From Naematelia aurantialba (lineage: Eukaryota; Basidiomycota; Tremellomycetes; Tremellales; Naemateliaceae), in the NCBI GenBank assembly GCA_021527695.1, contig JAKFAO010000001.1, positions 2,170,001 through 2,234,000 on the forward strand: a stretch of DNA of 64,000 nucleotides. Direction: 5' to 3'. Positions 35,201 through 48,650 of the stretch are shown one piece after another (position 1 is the first letter of the stretch; each line of letters opens with the position of its first letter). The notes under the pieces were generated by a model. The model searched no databases, was not told where the DNA came from, and saw only the letters and a list, made by a program, of their open reading frames with translations. A program made the position numbers and the translations under genes.

Positions 35201-36627
35201 TGTTGTCTAAGCGTGATGCAGCGTACGAAGATTTGCTGGGTAAGCCCGGCGTGTTTGCTAGGGGATGCCGAATGGACGATTGACGTGGTATCAGATAGGA
35301 CGGCGTCTTCGCAGTCGATGGCTTTGGCGGACATCAAGGTGAGTGACGAGACGCGACAGATGTCTTGTAGCTATTGCATAAGAAACACGACGTCGCTATT
35401 CCGCACGGCGCTACTGATTGTTGATATGCCATACGTGCGGCAGCTGATCCGGCCAGGGTCAACTCGAATCCAGATACACCGCACAGGAAGAGATGCTCAA
35501 AGGCGAGATTGCCTCCCTGACCGAGCACGCCGAGTCACGCGCCGCAGAGATCAGGCGCCTGCAGAGTACCGTGGAGAGCTACAAGCTGTCCAACGAGGAG
35601 CTCAACGTGAGTTTTCTTGGCATAGGATATCTGCCGTTCAAATGCTGACACCCGAATCCAGCGGGCTTTGACCGCTGCCTCGGCTGGAGTGGAAGATGGC
35701 GAGACATTCGCCAACTCCGCAAGGGAGTTGGAGCGCTCGCGCAAGCAGCATGAGATCCAGTTTGCCGAGTTTGATCTGGTAAAGAAGAGCTTGATGAAGG
35801 ATTTGCAAAACCGATGCGAGAAGGTACGCCCCTGCAAGCTGTATCCAGCTGTGTTGCGCTGATGCAATCCTAGGTGGTCGAACTGGAAATGCAGCTGGAC
35901 GACGTGCGGGAACAGTACAAGGTGATCGCGAGATCGGCCAATTCCCGCGCACAGCAGCGCAAGCTCGAGTTTTTGGAGCACAATCTCGACGCGCTGAATT
36001 CGGTTCAGAAACAGGTGATTCAAACGCGAGAAAGTTGTGTTGATCGTGGTTGCTGACTTGGGTTCGCAGCTGGTCGAGCAGAACACCTCGCTCAAGAAGG
36101 AAGTTGCTGTGGCTGAGCGCAAGTTGCTGGGGCGGAACGAGCGGATCCAGAATTTGGAGGCTTTGTTGACAGAGAGTGACAGAAGGTTGACAGCCAAGAA
36201 TAAGAAGTACGAGGATCAGCTTCAGATGTTCAAAGAGCGTCTGGCCGAGGGTGAGTCCACCGTCCTCTCCTTATGCTTCAGACGGCCGAGCTCATGTCGT
36301 CAGCGCAAGCGAAACCGCAAGCGGCTTATAATCACGGCCGAATCGCCAAGCCCTTGCGCGGTGGTGGTGGCGGCGGTGGGGGCCAGGTTCAGGCTCAGCA
36401 GGTCTCGCCTATTGCGCCGCTGTATCAGGCTTTGGCGGCTGGCAGTCCGTTAGCGAGGGTCAGGGAGGATGAGAGTGCTAGTGGGAAACGCCGTGAGTCT
36501 CGCTCCGGTTAGAGGTGCTATCCTCATAGAGACTTCTAATCGCTGGTATTGGCGCTGAGACGCGTGTCTGCCGACGTGAGTGCTGATGGGCGTAGAGTCT
36601 TGGTTCTTTTCCAATTCGCCTCGATGA
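32288..36627 (+). CDS. KIN1: Conventional kinesin heavy chain (kinesin-1)
   Basis: Plus-end-directed microtubule motor for organelle transport. The motor domain is assembled from many exons: [21 protein letters not shown] (the intron between is about 235 nt, the longest early one), [40 protein letters not shown] (P-loop), [18 protein letters not shown], switch [19 protein letters not shown], switch [21 protein letters not shown], and the last motor strand [21 protein letters not shown] long coiled coil follows (34100-36250). Near the C-terminus is [13 protein letters not shown], the IAK autoinhibition motif, then a Gly run and the end [12 protein letters not shown], read across a 100-nt intron (36496-36595). 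That tail resembles fungal kinesin-1. Retaining the last intron gives a tail ending in ESRSG instead. Confidence 0.95.
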
Positions 36628-37420
36628 TCGACTCGACACTCGCCTACCCTTCGATGCTGAGCTCGCGTTACACAAAGATAAACTCCTCGCAGCATGGTCA
36701 CGATCTGCAACCTTCCTGTAATCCGTCCGTTTGATGAGAGCAACGTGGACGACCTGTATATATGTACATTTACTTGGCATTGCTACGACTGGACTTTATA
36801 CCAGGCATTGGCGACCCCTCATGTATCTGCTGTTGCTCTAAGGTCACAATATGCGACGAGTCTCGTATCCTCGTCCGTGCGCAGCAGCAGTCGCAGTGGC
36901 ATTCGCAGTGTCGGGACTGCTCGCACACGGACCCTCACTGCCGACCGGCCCGGAGGCGTCCACTTGGAGCACTACTCTCGAGCCCAACCCAGACCAACGA
37001 CGAGGCAGACAAGCAAGTGACCGGGCCGGCCGGCTCGGGTTGGACCGCCACGTTCTCTGGTGAATTTCGGACATGCTCGGTGCTTGGAGTTTATTTCCCC
37101 GCATTCGAGAGGGTACATTGGGGACCGAATAAGGGATTCCCACTGAAATCTAGAGGTGAAACGTCATCCGGGGTGAAGGAAGGAAGGAAGGAAAGAAAGA
37201 AAGCGAATAGATGCCGCCGGTGGGATTTTGGGACGGTATTCCGCATTCTTTCCGAGCTGTCCAGCTTTTGTCGTTCTTCTCTGTTCTGTTCTATCGTCTA
37301 CACAGCTCACAGTGAGTGGCATCCTATGCCTGTTCTTGGCGTCAGCGTCAGCTCTCGTGTATGACTAGGAGCTGGTTACGGGACACAGCTCACGCTCGGT
37401 AGCGGTAATTTAAGCCCAAG
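36628..37420. promoter_or_regulatory. Intergenic region between kinesin and FBA1
   Basis: About 790 bp holding the kinesin 3' flank and the FBA1 promoter/leader. A ggaagg/gaaag purine run lies at about 37176-37206, followed by a pyrimidine-rich stretch (37240-37300), common upstream of highly expressed fungal genes. A leader intron ending near cacag at about 37311 is possible but unproven. Confidence 0.5.
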
Positions 37421-38344
37421 ATGTCTGGCAAAGGTGCTCTCTCTGTCGTCCCCGTCAGTGTCGTGTTTTTTTTGTTCCGACAACCAGGCCTATGGGATAC
37501 CCTGTAGACTGGCATATGGACTGGCATATGGACAGGCATATGGGCCAGTCTGGACCAGTCAATGTACCAGCCCATGGGACCTGGATGCAACCTAGCCACA
37601 TGCTGACGGCGCACCTAGGCCGGCGTCCTCTCCGGTGACAACGTGCGCAAGCTGTTTGACTATGCCAAGGAGAACAAGGTCAGCTAAAAGCTCGCGGAAT
37701 GTTGCCTTAGCTGACACGTTTGACGCAGTTTGCCATCCCCGTATGTCTGTCGCTGGTGGCTCTACAGACTGCAGCGCTGTCGTTTGTCGTGGACATAGCT
37801 GACCGGTCTGCTTCTTGTTGCTCTTGCTGGGGTGTCTAGGCTATCGTGAGTTGCTCCGACTACTTGATCGGCGTCTGCGTCGGCTCGAGTTGCTCCGACC
37901 ACGATCTACATCTGCGTCGGCTCGAGTTGCTCCGGCCACGTTGATCCACGTCCGCGTCTGCTCCTCTAGCTCACCTGCTGACTGCCCCAGAACGTCACTT
38001 CTTCGTCCATCGTGAACGCCGTCCTCGAGGCAGCGCGCGACATCAACTCGCCCATCATCCTCCAGGTCTCGCAAGGCGGTGCCGCCTACTTTGCCGGCAA
38101 GGGCCTGGCGAACGGTAACCAGGAGGCTTCGATCGCTGGCGCAACCGCCGCCGCGCACTTTATCCGCTCCATTGCTCCCCACTACGGCGTGTGAGTACCT
38201 TGTCTCTTGGCTCAAAGATAGAGACCGTGCAACTCAGAGTGGCTGGCGCTGATGCTGGACTTTAGCCCCGTCGTCCTCCACTCTGACCACTGCGCCAAGA
38301 AGCTCTTGCCATGGTTCGACGGCATGCTGGACGCCGACGAGGCG

Positions 38345-38378
<34 letters not shown>

Positions 38379-38773
38379 CAGTATCAGAGCTTCCTTGGGC
38401 TTCCCTTTCCCATCTAGCATAGCCGACGCTCTTGCGTTTCGCGGGCATAGCACCTTGCACGCAGTGCTAACCCCCGTAGCTCGCACATGCTCGACCTGTC
38501 CGAGGAGAGCAAGGAGGAGAACATTGCCGACTGCGTCAAGTACTTTTCCCGCATGGCAAAGATGAACCGTCAGCTCTGCCGTGGCTCGGGAGATTAAGCT
38601 GACTGTGTTCAGAGTGGCTCGAGATGGAGATTGGTATCACCGGTGGCGAGGAGGATGGTGTCGACAACACTGGCGTTGATAACGCATCCCTCTACACCCA
38701 GCCAGAAGACATCTACGATGTTTACGCCGCCCTCAGCAAGATTTCACCCAACTTCTCTATTGCCGCTGGCTTT

Positions 38774-38815
<42 letters not shown>

Positions 38816-39532
38816 CGACCTGATATTCTTGGCAAGCACCAGGAGTACACCAAGGAGAAGATTGGCGGCAGCGATAAGCCTCTGTGAGTTGCTTGGGTCT
38901 GTTGTTGTGTTTGCTTTTGCGGTTTTGCTTTTGTCACTCTTGTGTTATTCCTACTTCAGTGGATCTGTTCATCCTACATTGTTCGTATATGAGCTGTGTT
39001 GTCTCTTACATCGGCTCTCAACAGAATCCCCGTCCAGCATCCTCCCCGTCCGCTACCCACATAGACAGTGCCTTCTCCTCCTTTCCATGAGGTCTGAGGC
39101 GATCCGGTCAGCGCAGAATACCATTGCACCATTTTAGAGCCTGCTTTCTCTTCGTCCTGTTCTTGGATATTCAGTGGGGGAGGGGGTGTCAAACTGTTGC
39201 TACATTACCATATACTGACCTCAACTCTCAGCTACCTCGTCTTCCACGGTGGCTCGGGCTCGTCCAAGGAAGAGATCCGCGAGGCGGTTGTCAACGGTGT
39301 CGTCAAGATGAACGTCGACACTGATACCCAGTGGGCATACCTCACCGGTATCCGCGACTACGTCCTCAAGAAAAAGGACTACATCATGTCGCAGGTTGGC
39401 AACCCAGACGGCCCTGACAAGCCCAACAAGAAGTACTACGACCCCCGAGTGTGGGTTCGTGAGGGCGAGAAGACGCTGTACACGCGTGTCAAGGAGGCGT
39501 GTGTCGACTTGGGCAACGAGAACCGAAACTAG
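37421..39532 (+). CDS. FBA1: Class II fructose-bisphosphate aldolase
   Basis: Zinc-dependent glycolytic/gluconeogenic enzyme splitting fructose 1,6-bisphosphate into DHAP and glyceraldehyde 3-phosphate in the cytosol. Exons: MSGKGALSVVP (37421-37453), AGVLSGDNVRKLFDYAKENK (37619-37678), FAIP (37729-37740, 12 nt), AI (37840-37845, 6 nt), then NVTSSSIVNAVLEAARD from 37991. Joined, these give the family hallmark FAIPAINVTSS. Zinc and substrate motifs follow: VVLHSDHCAKK (zinc His), EIGITGGEEDGVDN, AAGFGNVHGVYKPGN (zinc His), and across a 348-nt intron LYLVFHGGSGSSKEE (zinc His, phosphate loop) and KMNVDTDTQWAY. The end is VDLGNENRN, about 358 residues, normal for class II. The first intron carries three copies of the 12-mer ggcatatggact at about 37508-37545. 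Confidence 0.96.
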
Positions 39533-40969
39533 ATGGATGAAGAAAGAATGCAGTGCACATGGCGTGATGGGGTGTCTGGAATGTCTTTTCGGAAGCTCTC
39601 TGGGTTGAATCAGTAGTGTGGATGATGCATGAATTGCATGTGAGCGGGGGAATGTCCAGATGCAGCACGGCGCGGTTGTGCCAAGTGAGCGCTGTCGTCG
39701 GGTGCAGTTGAGGAGTCCTGCTTGAGTTGCGACAGAGCGGGGCTTGCACTTGCATACTCCATTCATGTGCACGGCCACGCAGACTACATGTTTGACGGAT
39801 GTGGATAAATGGTGCTCGCGCATACTGCGACATCGTGCCGAGCGAGGCGGCCCAGATGGGCATGGGTGCTCGTGAGTCCAGAGGCTGGGTTATCACTCTC
39901 GTCCATGAACAGTGCGGAGGACGCCGGGAGTCTCAGTGGCGGTTGTTCCGCAAAGTGCGCCAGGCCTAGGCGGGTCTGGAACGCCTGTCTACTGCGATGA
40001 TGCTGCCGCTGCCGAGTGTTTCCTGGTTGCGGATGGCGGATGAATGCTCACGGACACAGGCGAGCCTTGCGCAGAGATTTCCAGTCGGCTACACGGTAGT
40101 ATCTCGTCCCGAGGCAAAGTCGTATCCCATCCGAGGCTGGGCCATGGAACGCATGCTTGGGCTCTTGTAGAGTGCAGCTCTTGGCTTCTCTTACTTTCCC
40201 CCAAGCAGAGCAGCGCGGGGCGTGGGAGGAGTGGCGATTTTGACGGTGGTGGCAATTTGCCACTCATGCCGTGCCGTGCGCTTGCACTTGTCATGACGAT
40301 GTTGACGTTGGCGTACCTAGCGATATCGGCAGCTACGGAGTCGCCTCGGTGTGGCTCTGTATCTGCAGGCGTGGATGCTGGTGGTGTATGAGTAGCACGG
40401 AGAAGGGCGCATGGAAAGACTGCGTGTCTGGGGCACGCCAACAGGGACGTTGCAACGCGTTCATACAGAGTGAATACTGTAGTGTGGCGCGCGTTATGCT
40501 GGGTGTCAACCATGACTGTTCAACCACGACGATGACAACGATCATGACGATGACGATACGATCGGTACGATGGTGATACGATGACCACGACCATGTCCAC
40601 TCCTCCACCACCACGACTATGACCGCCGGGCCTGGTCGCAGTTGTTCACATCTGTACTAAATGCTGCGAGCTAATTCTTAGTACCAAAACGCCGTGCCAC
40701 TGGGTTGCCGCCCTGGCCCTGACCATCGACCCCGTGGCTCGACCGGACCGCCCCCGGGGGTGGACAACTATCTGCACCGATACTGCCATTCTTCGTTAAT
40801 TACCGGGTCATTAAGCTCCTCGAACCACAAGAGCCTGTGAACGGACATGGGCCAGCGAAACGCGACGAAGTAGTCCAGCTCCTACAGCTTCACGACGCAT
40901 ACGCTGTCACGCCCGCCTCCAAAGCCGGCCAAGTACCCAAAACCCTCACACAATACACGTCAATGCCCG
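39533..40969. other. Convergent intergenic region, FBA1 and SEH1
   Basis: About 1.4 kb with no recognisable gene on either strand and no tRNA-like B box. A patch of acgat/gatgac microrepeats lies at about 40525-40600. Confidence 0.55.
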
Positions 40970-42457
40970 TTCGTCTCGCCCTCTGGCTCCTCCGCCGTCA
41001 GCCTACCCAAAAGTTTCCAGGTCTTCGCATACGTTGCTATAAAATCAGCAATCGTCGAAACAACGGCAAGGGCCCCTGCCCAGGCACGTACGCTTGTATA
41101 TCCGAATCACACCGTCGTCGTCCGACGTCGTCAAAGTCGTCCCGGTCGCATTCCACTACGATGTTGTCAGAGGGGAGACCGGTCGTCAGAGCGGAAGACC
41201 GGTTGCCAGAGCAGACGATCAGGTGCTAGAGACGGATATGGACAGTCACGCACGTCGACCATACCGACTCTTGCTCCGCCCTTGCCAAACTCGCCAACAA
41301 CCTCTGCGCTCCAATCACGCCGCTTCTGATCATCGTCATACGCGTATCCGCCGTCGTCGGCTGATGGAGGCTCGACACGCCATATCCGGACCGTACCGTC
41401 CCGAGCCCCGGTGGCTATGAGATGGTAGGATCGTCCGCAAGATGGCGCCCAGGCGACCGACGTCAGGGAGACCGTGGGCGATGATGGGGGAACAAGATTG
41501 ATGAGAGACGACGGTGTTGGATCGAGATGCACGAGCTGTCAACATGTTCAGCTTGTCGTTCCTTCACTTCCTCTTCCCAACGCGCACGTCCCAACGCGTA
41601 CTCCTCCATAACCCCACCTCGTTCTCGCTCACCTTGACTACTGGACTTGTGCCAGCAAAGACAGCAAGCACGCTACCCCACCAAGTTTCCCTGCACCAGC
41701 TTAATCCCCAGCCTCCCGTGGCCAATTCCTGCGTCCCGTTCGTTTCTGGAGCTGGCGGCTCTTCAGCATGGCCCGGCCCTGCAAGTGAAGGCACGAAAAC
41801 ATCGTACGCCGTCGACCAGTCGTTGAGATCTGGGTCCAACGAGGTGTGTATGCGGAGATGGGAGTCGGTGGCTATAGATGCCTGCGCGGTCTTAAGCACA
41901 TATCACACACCTGAAAGAGAAGGACTGACCACTCGGAGACCAAACGAAGGATTCGGGGGACTGAACTCGACGGCTCGCACTGAGCTCCTTGGGCCCGCCA
42001 GGACTGCTCGCTCGACCCACCGGGTCTCCTTGCTAGACGAGCCGCTCGGTTCTTCCCATATCCGGACAGTGCAGTCATGAGAGCATGAAGCCAGGAGAGA
42101 TCCATGTAACGGATGGGCGAATGAAAGCCGGAGCAACGGTGCATCGTGCGCCTGTATCCCGCGTCAGATACGTAGTGGAGACTGCAGGTTGTTTGCACCT
42201 TCCAATCTGACTCGAGATCCCACTGCCCTTCTATTGTTCTTCGGAATATCTTTATGTGTTGATCGGCTGAGCATGTAGCAACTGCTTCCAGTCAGAGGAG
42301 TAGCGAGGGGTCTGCAAATGATCACGCACGTCGTTCCCCGTAGAAATCATATGTCAGATCTGGTTCGATTGTCAGCTGTTGCACCACGGGGTCCTCTCTC
42401 AATCTCACGAGTGACAAGATCTGCATGACCTGGAGCGAGGAGGTTTGTCTGCAGCAT
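40970..42457 (-). CDS. SEH1: SEH1, nucleoporin and SEA/GATOR complex WD40 protein
   Basis: Beta-propeller shared by the Nup84 Y-complex of the nuclear pore and the SEA complex that signals to TORC1. Reading minus: exon 1 MLQTNLLAPGHADLVTH; after an intron LTYDFYGER, then LATCSADQHIKIFR and TIEGQWDLESDWK; then PLLRLSFAHPLHGSLLASCS and DCTVRIWEEPSGS; SVRAVEFSPPNPSFGL; TDSHLRIHTSLDPDLNDWS; and VAWAPSCGRSYHLIATGARD with GTVRIWRVEPP, the most diagnostic Seh1 stretch. The last exons give WNATGTTLTTSDDDGVIRIY and TWKLLGRLTAEEPEGETNGH. Joints before the last exons were chosen to keep the propeller repeats in frame. SEH1 rather than SEC13 because of the GRSYHLIATG block and the long blade insertions. 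Divergent from SEC24 over 340 bp. Confidence 0.88.
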
Positions 42458-42797
42458 ATCGACGACGAGTATCACAACCAAAATCGTCGGAGACGTGAAT
42501 ACGGGCATCGACTTGAAGCAACAACGCGGGGCTCCTGAGAGATCACTGCGATAACGCCGTATTCCCGACACGTGGCGCCAGCTCCCCCTTGCTCCAGAGG
42601 CTCTCGCTGGAAGCGCGTTCGTCACCAAAGTCGAGTTTATTGCCAGCAAAGCATCAGACGTCGAAGCTTGAACGAGTCCTTGACGAGGCTACCGAGGATC
42701 TAGGTATAATACGCGTCAGCCTACTAGACGCCTCGACCAGACTCCCCGCCAGCAGCAAGCGAGTTCAAGCTCATACGAGCGGAATCGGGCGAGCACA
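42458..42797. promoter_or_regulatory. Divergent promoter region, SEH1 and SEC24
   Basis: 340 bp between two start codons; no coding exon seen. No clear TATA element. Confidence 0.5.
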
Positions 42798-45700
42798 ATG
42801 AGCCAGCCGTTGATGCTGCCCCAGGGCTGGGAGGCTAGATGGTGAGTTGAAGTCTGTCTCGGCTACAGAGACGCTGGTGTGGCATTAGACGGTATACTGA
42901 CGAGTGCTCATCAGGGATCCTCAATCAAGCGCATATATCTATGTCGGCACGTTGCACCGACTACTCGGGTTGGGCGTGAGCTGATGCTTCCCAGACCAGT
43001 CCACCGGACGCTCCCAGTGGGAGCTACCCACACAGCCCACCTTTCCTTCAGCACACCCCTCCACCTCTCCACCACCTGCTGCTGCACCTACGCCTGCAGC
43101 TACGCATGGCCGACCTGGCCGCCGGCACTATCCCACTGCCCAGATTCAGCAAATGTACTCAGGAGGCGGGTACGATGGGTCGCAGCCTGTCTCTCAGCAG
43201 GCGATGGCTCCTAGCTACTCTGACCAGAATGCCGCTCCTCAATTCTTCACTCCAGGGGTAGCGGGTCAGGAGCAGCCGCCGGCGCAACCGCAATACACAT
43301 CGCAGCAGCCCGGCTACCAGCAGCCAGCGTACGGGCAACAGCCTGTAGACCAGATGAACCAACAGTTTCAGCAGATGAACGTGGGTCAAACAGGCGGAGC
43401 GGGATACGGCGATCAAAAGCAGTACCGGAACGCCCAGACGATCAACCTCATCGGTATGCAGCCCGACGTCCGCGGCCTTGATGCCCCCCCTCCACCTGCT
43501 CTCTTACCCCCGAACGCGTCCGTCACGCAATCACCTTACGGCCAGCCCGATCCGTCATACCAGCGCTGCACGCTTGCTGCCATGCCCACCACCCAGTCTC
43601 TCTTGAACAAGTCCAAGCTCCCTCTCGCACTGGTCATGGCACCATATCGCTCGTTCCGCGAAAGCGATGGTGACATGCCGGTGCCTGTTGTCGAGGATTC
43701 AGTCATTGCCCGGTGTCGGCGTTGTAGGGCGTACATCAACCCATACGTGACTTTCATCGAGGGAGGAAACCGCTGGAAGTGCTGCATGTGCGGACTGAGC
43801 AACGAGGTCCCCCAGTTGTTCGATTGGGACCAGCGAGAGGGCAAGCCCGCCGACCGTTGGGCTCGTAAAGAGCTTAACCACTCGGTGGTTGAATTCATCG
43901 CACCAACAGAATACATGGTCCGACCGCCCCAACCTCCGGTCTACGCGTTCGTCATTGATGTCTCGCAAGCTGCGGTCCAGTCGGGCATGGTCGCCACCGC
44001 CGCTCGAACGATCCTAGAGAGTCTCGATAACATTCCAAATGCCGACAAACGGACCAAAATCGCCATCATTGCCGCGTCCACCAGCTTGCATTTCTTCTCC
44101 CTGCCAGCAGGCGCAACCGAGGCAAGCATGCTTGTCGTGCCTGATTTGACCGATGTCTTCTTGCCAAAACCAGTCGACTTGCTCGTCAACCTGGATGAAT
44201 CGCGTGCTGCAATCGAAAGCCTCTTGGGCAGACTGAACGATATGTTTCAAGATACCTTTACTGTCGGTAACGCTCTTGGGTCGGGTCTGCAAGCTGCATT
44301 CCAGCTCGTCAACAAGATCGGCGGCAAGATCATCGCTCTATCTGCGTCGTTGCCGACGTTGGGGGAGGGAGCATTGAAGGCTAGAGATGATCCGAAACTG
44401 CTGGGGACGAGCAAAGAGAGCTCGCTGCTGAACTCGGCGTCGGGCTTCTACAAGTCCTTCGCCATCGAGTGCTCGAGTAAGCAAGTCTCTGTCGACATGT
44501 TCCTCTTCTCCGCCTCGTACACGGATGTCGCAACGCTGTCTGCCTTGCCCCGGTACACTGCCGGTCAGACCTACCTCTACCCCGGCTTCAACGCGTCGCG
44601 AGCCGAAGATGCGATTAAATTCTCGACCGAGTTCGGCAAAGTCTTGGCTATGCCGATAGGACTGGAGGCAGTCATCCGGGTACGCGCAACGCGAGGTATT
44701 CGAATGTCCGCATTCCACGGCAACTTTTTCATTCGATCGACCGACCTGCTCGCGCTGCCTGTTGTGCCGCTTGATCAGAACTACGTGATTGAGCTTCAGC
44801 TGGAAGATGACATGAAGGGGTCTTTCGTGGTTCTTCAGACGGCCATCCTGCACACGACTTGTTATGGCGAGAGGCGTATCCGCGTCATCACGCAAGCTAT
44901 GCCTACGACCGACACGATTGCTGAGCTATATGCCTCGGCCGACCCGATTGCGATCACGAGCTACCTGACCATGAAAGCCGTCGAGAAGAGCATGACCTCG
45001 TCGCTTGACGACGCTCGCAATTTCGTCACCAACAGCCTGGGCACGATGTTGTCTGTCTACAAGAACCAGGTGACGTCTGCGGCCGGCGCCTCGGCGCAGC
45101 TTGCCGTGCCCGATAACCTCAAACTGTTGCCACTGCTGTGCTGCGCGCTGGTCAAGCACGTCGGACTGCGGGAAGGCGCGCAGATCCCGCCCGATCTCCG
45201 CTCGTACGCCCAAGCGCTGCTCACCACTCTGCCTACCCAGGCTTTGGTGCCGTACATCCACCCGCGGTTCTACTCGCTACACAACATGCCCGCCGACGCC
45301 GGCACGATTGGAGAAAACGGCCAGGTCATTCTCCCGCCAGCGCTGAACCTCACTTCTGAGCGCCTGGAGCGACACGGTCTCTTCCTGATTGAAGATGGAC
45401 AGAACATGTTCCTCTGGGTGGGACACGAAGCCGTTCCGCGGCTCGTGCAGGATGTGTTTGACCTGCCGGCTTACAGCGACCTCGTGGGCGGTAAAGCGAC
45501 GCTGCCGGTCCTCGACAACCCGTTCTCGCAGCGCGTGAACGCCATCATCGCCAAGACGCGAGAACTGCGCCGGGGCGTGTACAGGCCGCATCTGTATATC
45601 GTCAAGAGCGACGCCGAGCCTGCGCTGCGGAGCTGGGCTCTGAGTCTGCTGGTGGAGGACAGGATGGACCATATGAGCAGTTACGCGCAGTACCTCACGA

Positions 45701-45831
45701 CAGTGAAGAACAAGGTGAGTCGTGTGTCACGTGTCGCTTGAAAGGGAATCATCCCGGGTCGAAGTGGGCCGGGAGAACGGGTAGACTACGGACAATGCTG
45801 ACGCGGGTGTTAGGTCAACGGATCGTCTTAG
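42798..45831 (+). CDS. SEC24: SEC24 COPII coat subunit with an N-terminal WW domain
   Basis: Cargo-binding subunit of the COPII inner coat at ER exit sites, about 937 residues. Domain order: WW domain (residues 7-37, LPQGWEARW ... W34-E-L-P) spread over three exons; a Pro/Ala linker; [13 protein letters not shown], which resembles the start of yeast Sec24 (KKRVYPQAQ); a Gln/Pro-rich tail; the Sec24 zinc finger [14 protein letters not shown]...[11 protein letters not shown]; trunk ([17 protein letters not shown]); beta-sandwich; helical domain; and gelsolin-like domain ([20 protein letters not shown]). The end is NK-VNGSS across a terminal intron. Introns: 42842-42914 (GT-AG), 42947-42994 (GC-AG, 48 nt) and about 45715-45813. 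The main exon (42995-45714) is unusually long and uninterrupted. The ATG at 43153 is internal, since the conserved RRHYPTAQ lies upstream of it in frame. Confidence 0.93.
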
Positions 45832-46444
45832 ACTCCAAGATGGTGATGGGAGGGACGGGCGATGAGGAGGTCGTAACCAGCATATGGTGATGGGTGCTTT
45901 GGTAGAACGAGCATTGGATGGTGACAAGCAGGAGCGGATGGTGGAGCAGGAGTGGATGGTGAGAAACAGAGAGGATGGTGAGAAACAGGAGTGGAGCTGT
46001 GGTCGGGAACCGTTAAAAGTTAACATGGGACGAGCGAAGTTTACGATCGGGACAAGTCTGCAGGCGTCTGTGCGTTGCATGAATGCAACATGCCTGCTCT
46101 TATGCCGGAAGCACGATCATACTCGTACATTTTAGCCCGTATCATGGGACGCGATGCGTCGCGCTAACTTGGAGACACGCCAGATCCGATGCAAGATGAG
46201 ATGCAAGATGCGATGCAAGATGAGATGCAAGATGAGATGCAAGATGAGATGCAAGATGGTATTGTATTGTCTAGCCCAGCAGACAGCGATCTGAGGATTG
46301 TGTGTAGCCGAGAAGAGCACTAGAACAAAGACAAAGCGGAGTGAGTACACTAGAGACTCTATACTGCGATGCGAGAGACGCTATACTACGACGCGAGAGA
46401 CGCTATACGGGATGCTACCCTAGTCTACGTGTACTCGTCTGCAC
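45832..46444. other. Convergent intergenic region, SEC24 and TRM8
   Basis: About 610 bp of 3' flanks. It contains runs of ggatggtgagaaacaggag-like repeats (45915-46000) and a perfect 12-bp array (46188-46259). No gene is supported. Confidence 0.6.
46188..46259. repeat. 12-bp tandem repeat (gatgcaagatga, 6 copies)
   Basis: Six consecutive 12-mers differing only at the last base of two copies, in the shared 3' flank of SEC24 and TRM8. Confidence 0.95.
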
Positions 46445-48400
<1,956 letters not shown>

Positions 48401-48650
48401 GCTAATCCTACTCGACTGCCCAGACTCGTCGATACTTGCTGCTACTTGCTGATACTTTGTCTTGCAGGAAATACTCACTGAAATCTCCAACTTCGTGACA
48501 AGTCACGTGACTCTCCACGAAACTGCGTCCGCCTCCGACTCCATCGCTCGCCTCTCTCGTCTTTGTCATACACTCGACGAGTCTCGCCTCTCTTCTGCGT
48601 TTGTCTCGGTATTAGTGCCCGTATCTGCAGGCGCAACGAGCACCGCGACG
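48401..48650. promoter_or_regulatory. Short divergent promoter, TRM8 and mS38 genes
   Basis: 250 bp between a tRNA-modification gene and a mitoribosomal gene; no TATA box evident. An open frame from about 48462 continues into the mS38 gene but begins at a TTG, so I do not extend the gene into it. Confidence 0.45.

Noticed and set aside
37840..37990. Tandem-like gttgctccga/ctgcgtcggctcga words as a mobile element
   Set aside because: A few imperfect internal repeats in an FBA1 intron; no terminal repeats, target duplication or coding capacity.
40044..40614. Possible gene in the FBA1-SEH1 gap (frames up to 174 codons)
   Set aside because: No family resemblance, low-complexity microrepeats, and no exon-intron pattern like the neighbouring genes.
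40970..42457. SEC13 instead of SEH1
   Set aside because: GRSYHLIATGARDGTVRIW and the long insertions between blades fit Seh1; Sec13 is compact and has a different end.
43153..45831. SEC24 starting at the ATG at 43153
   Set aside because: It would drop the in-frame RRHYPTAQ segment resembling the Sec24 N-terminus and leave the adjacent WW exons without a gene.
48462..48650. N-terminal extension of the mS38 gene
   Set aside because: The open frame starts at a TTG, covers the short divergent promoter and would bury the mitochondrial presequence that begins at 48651.
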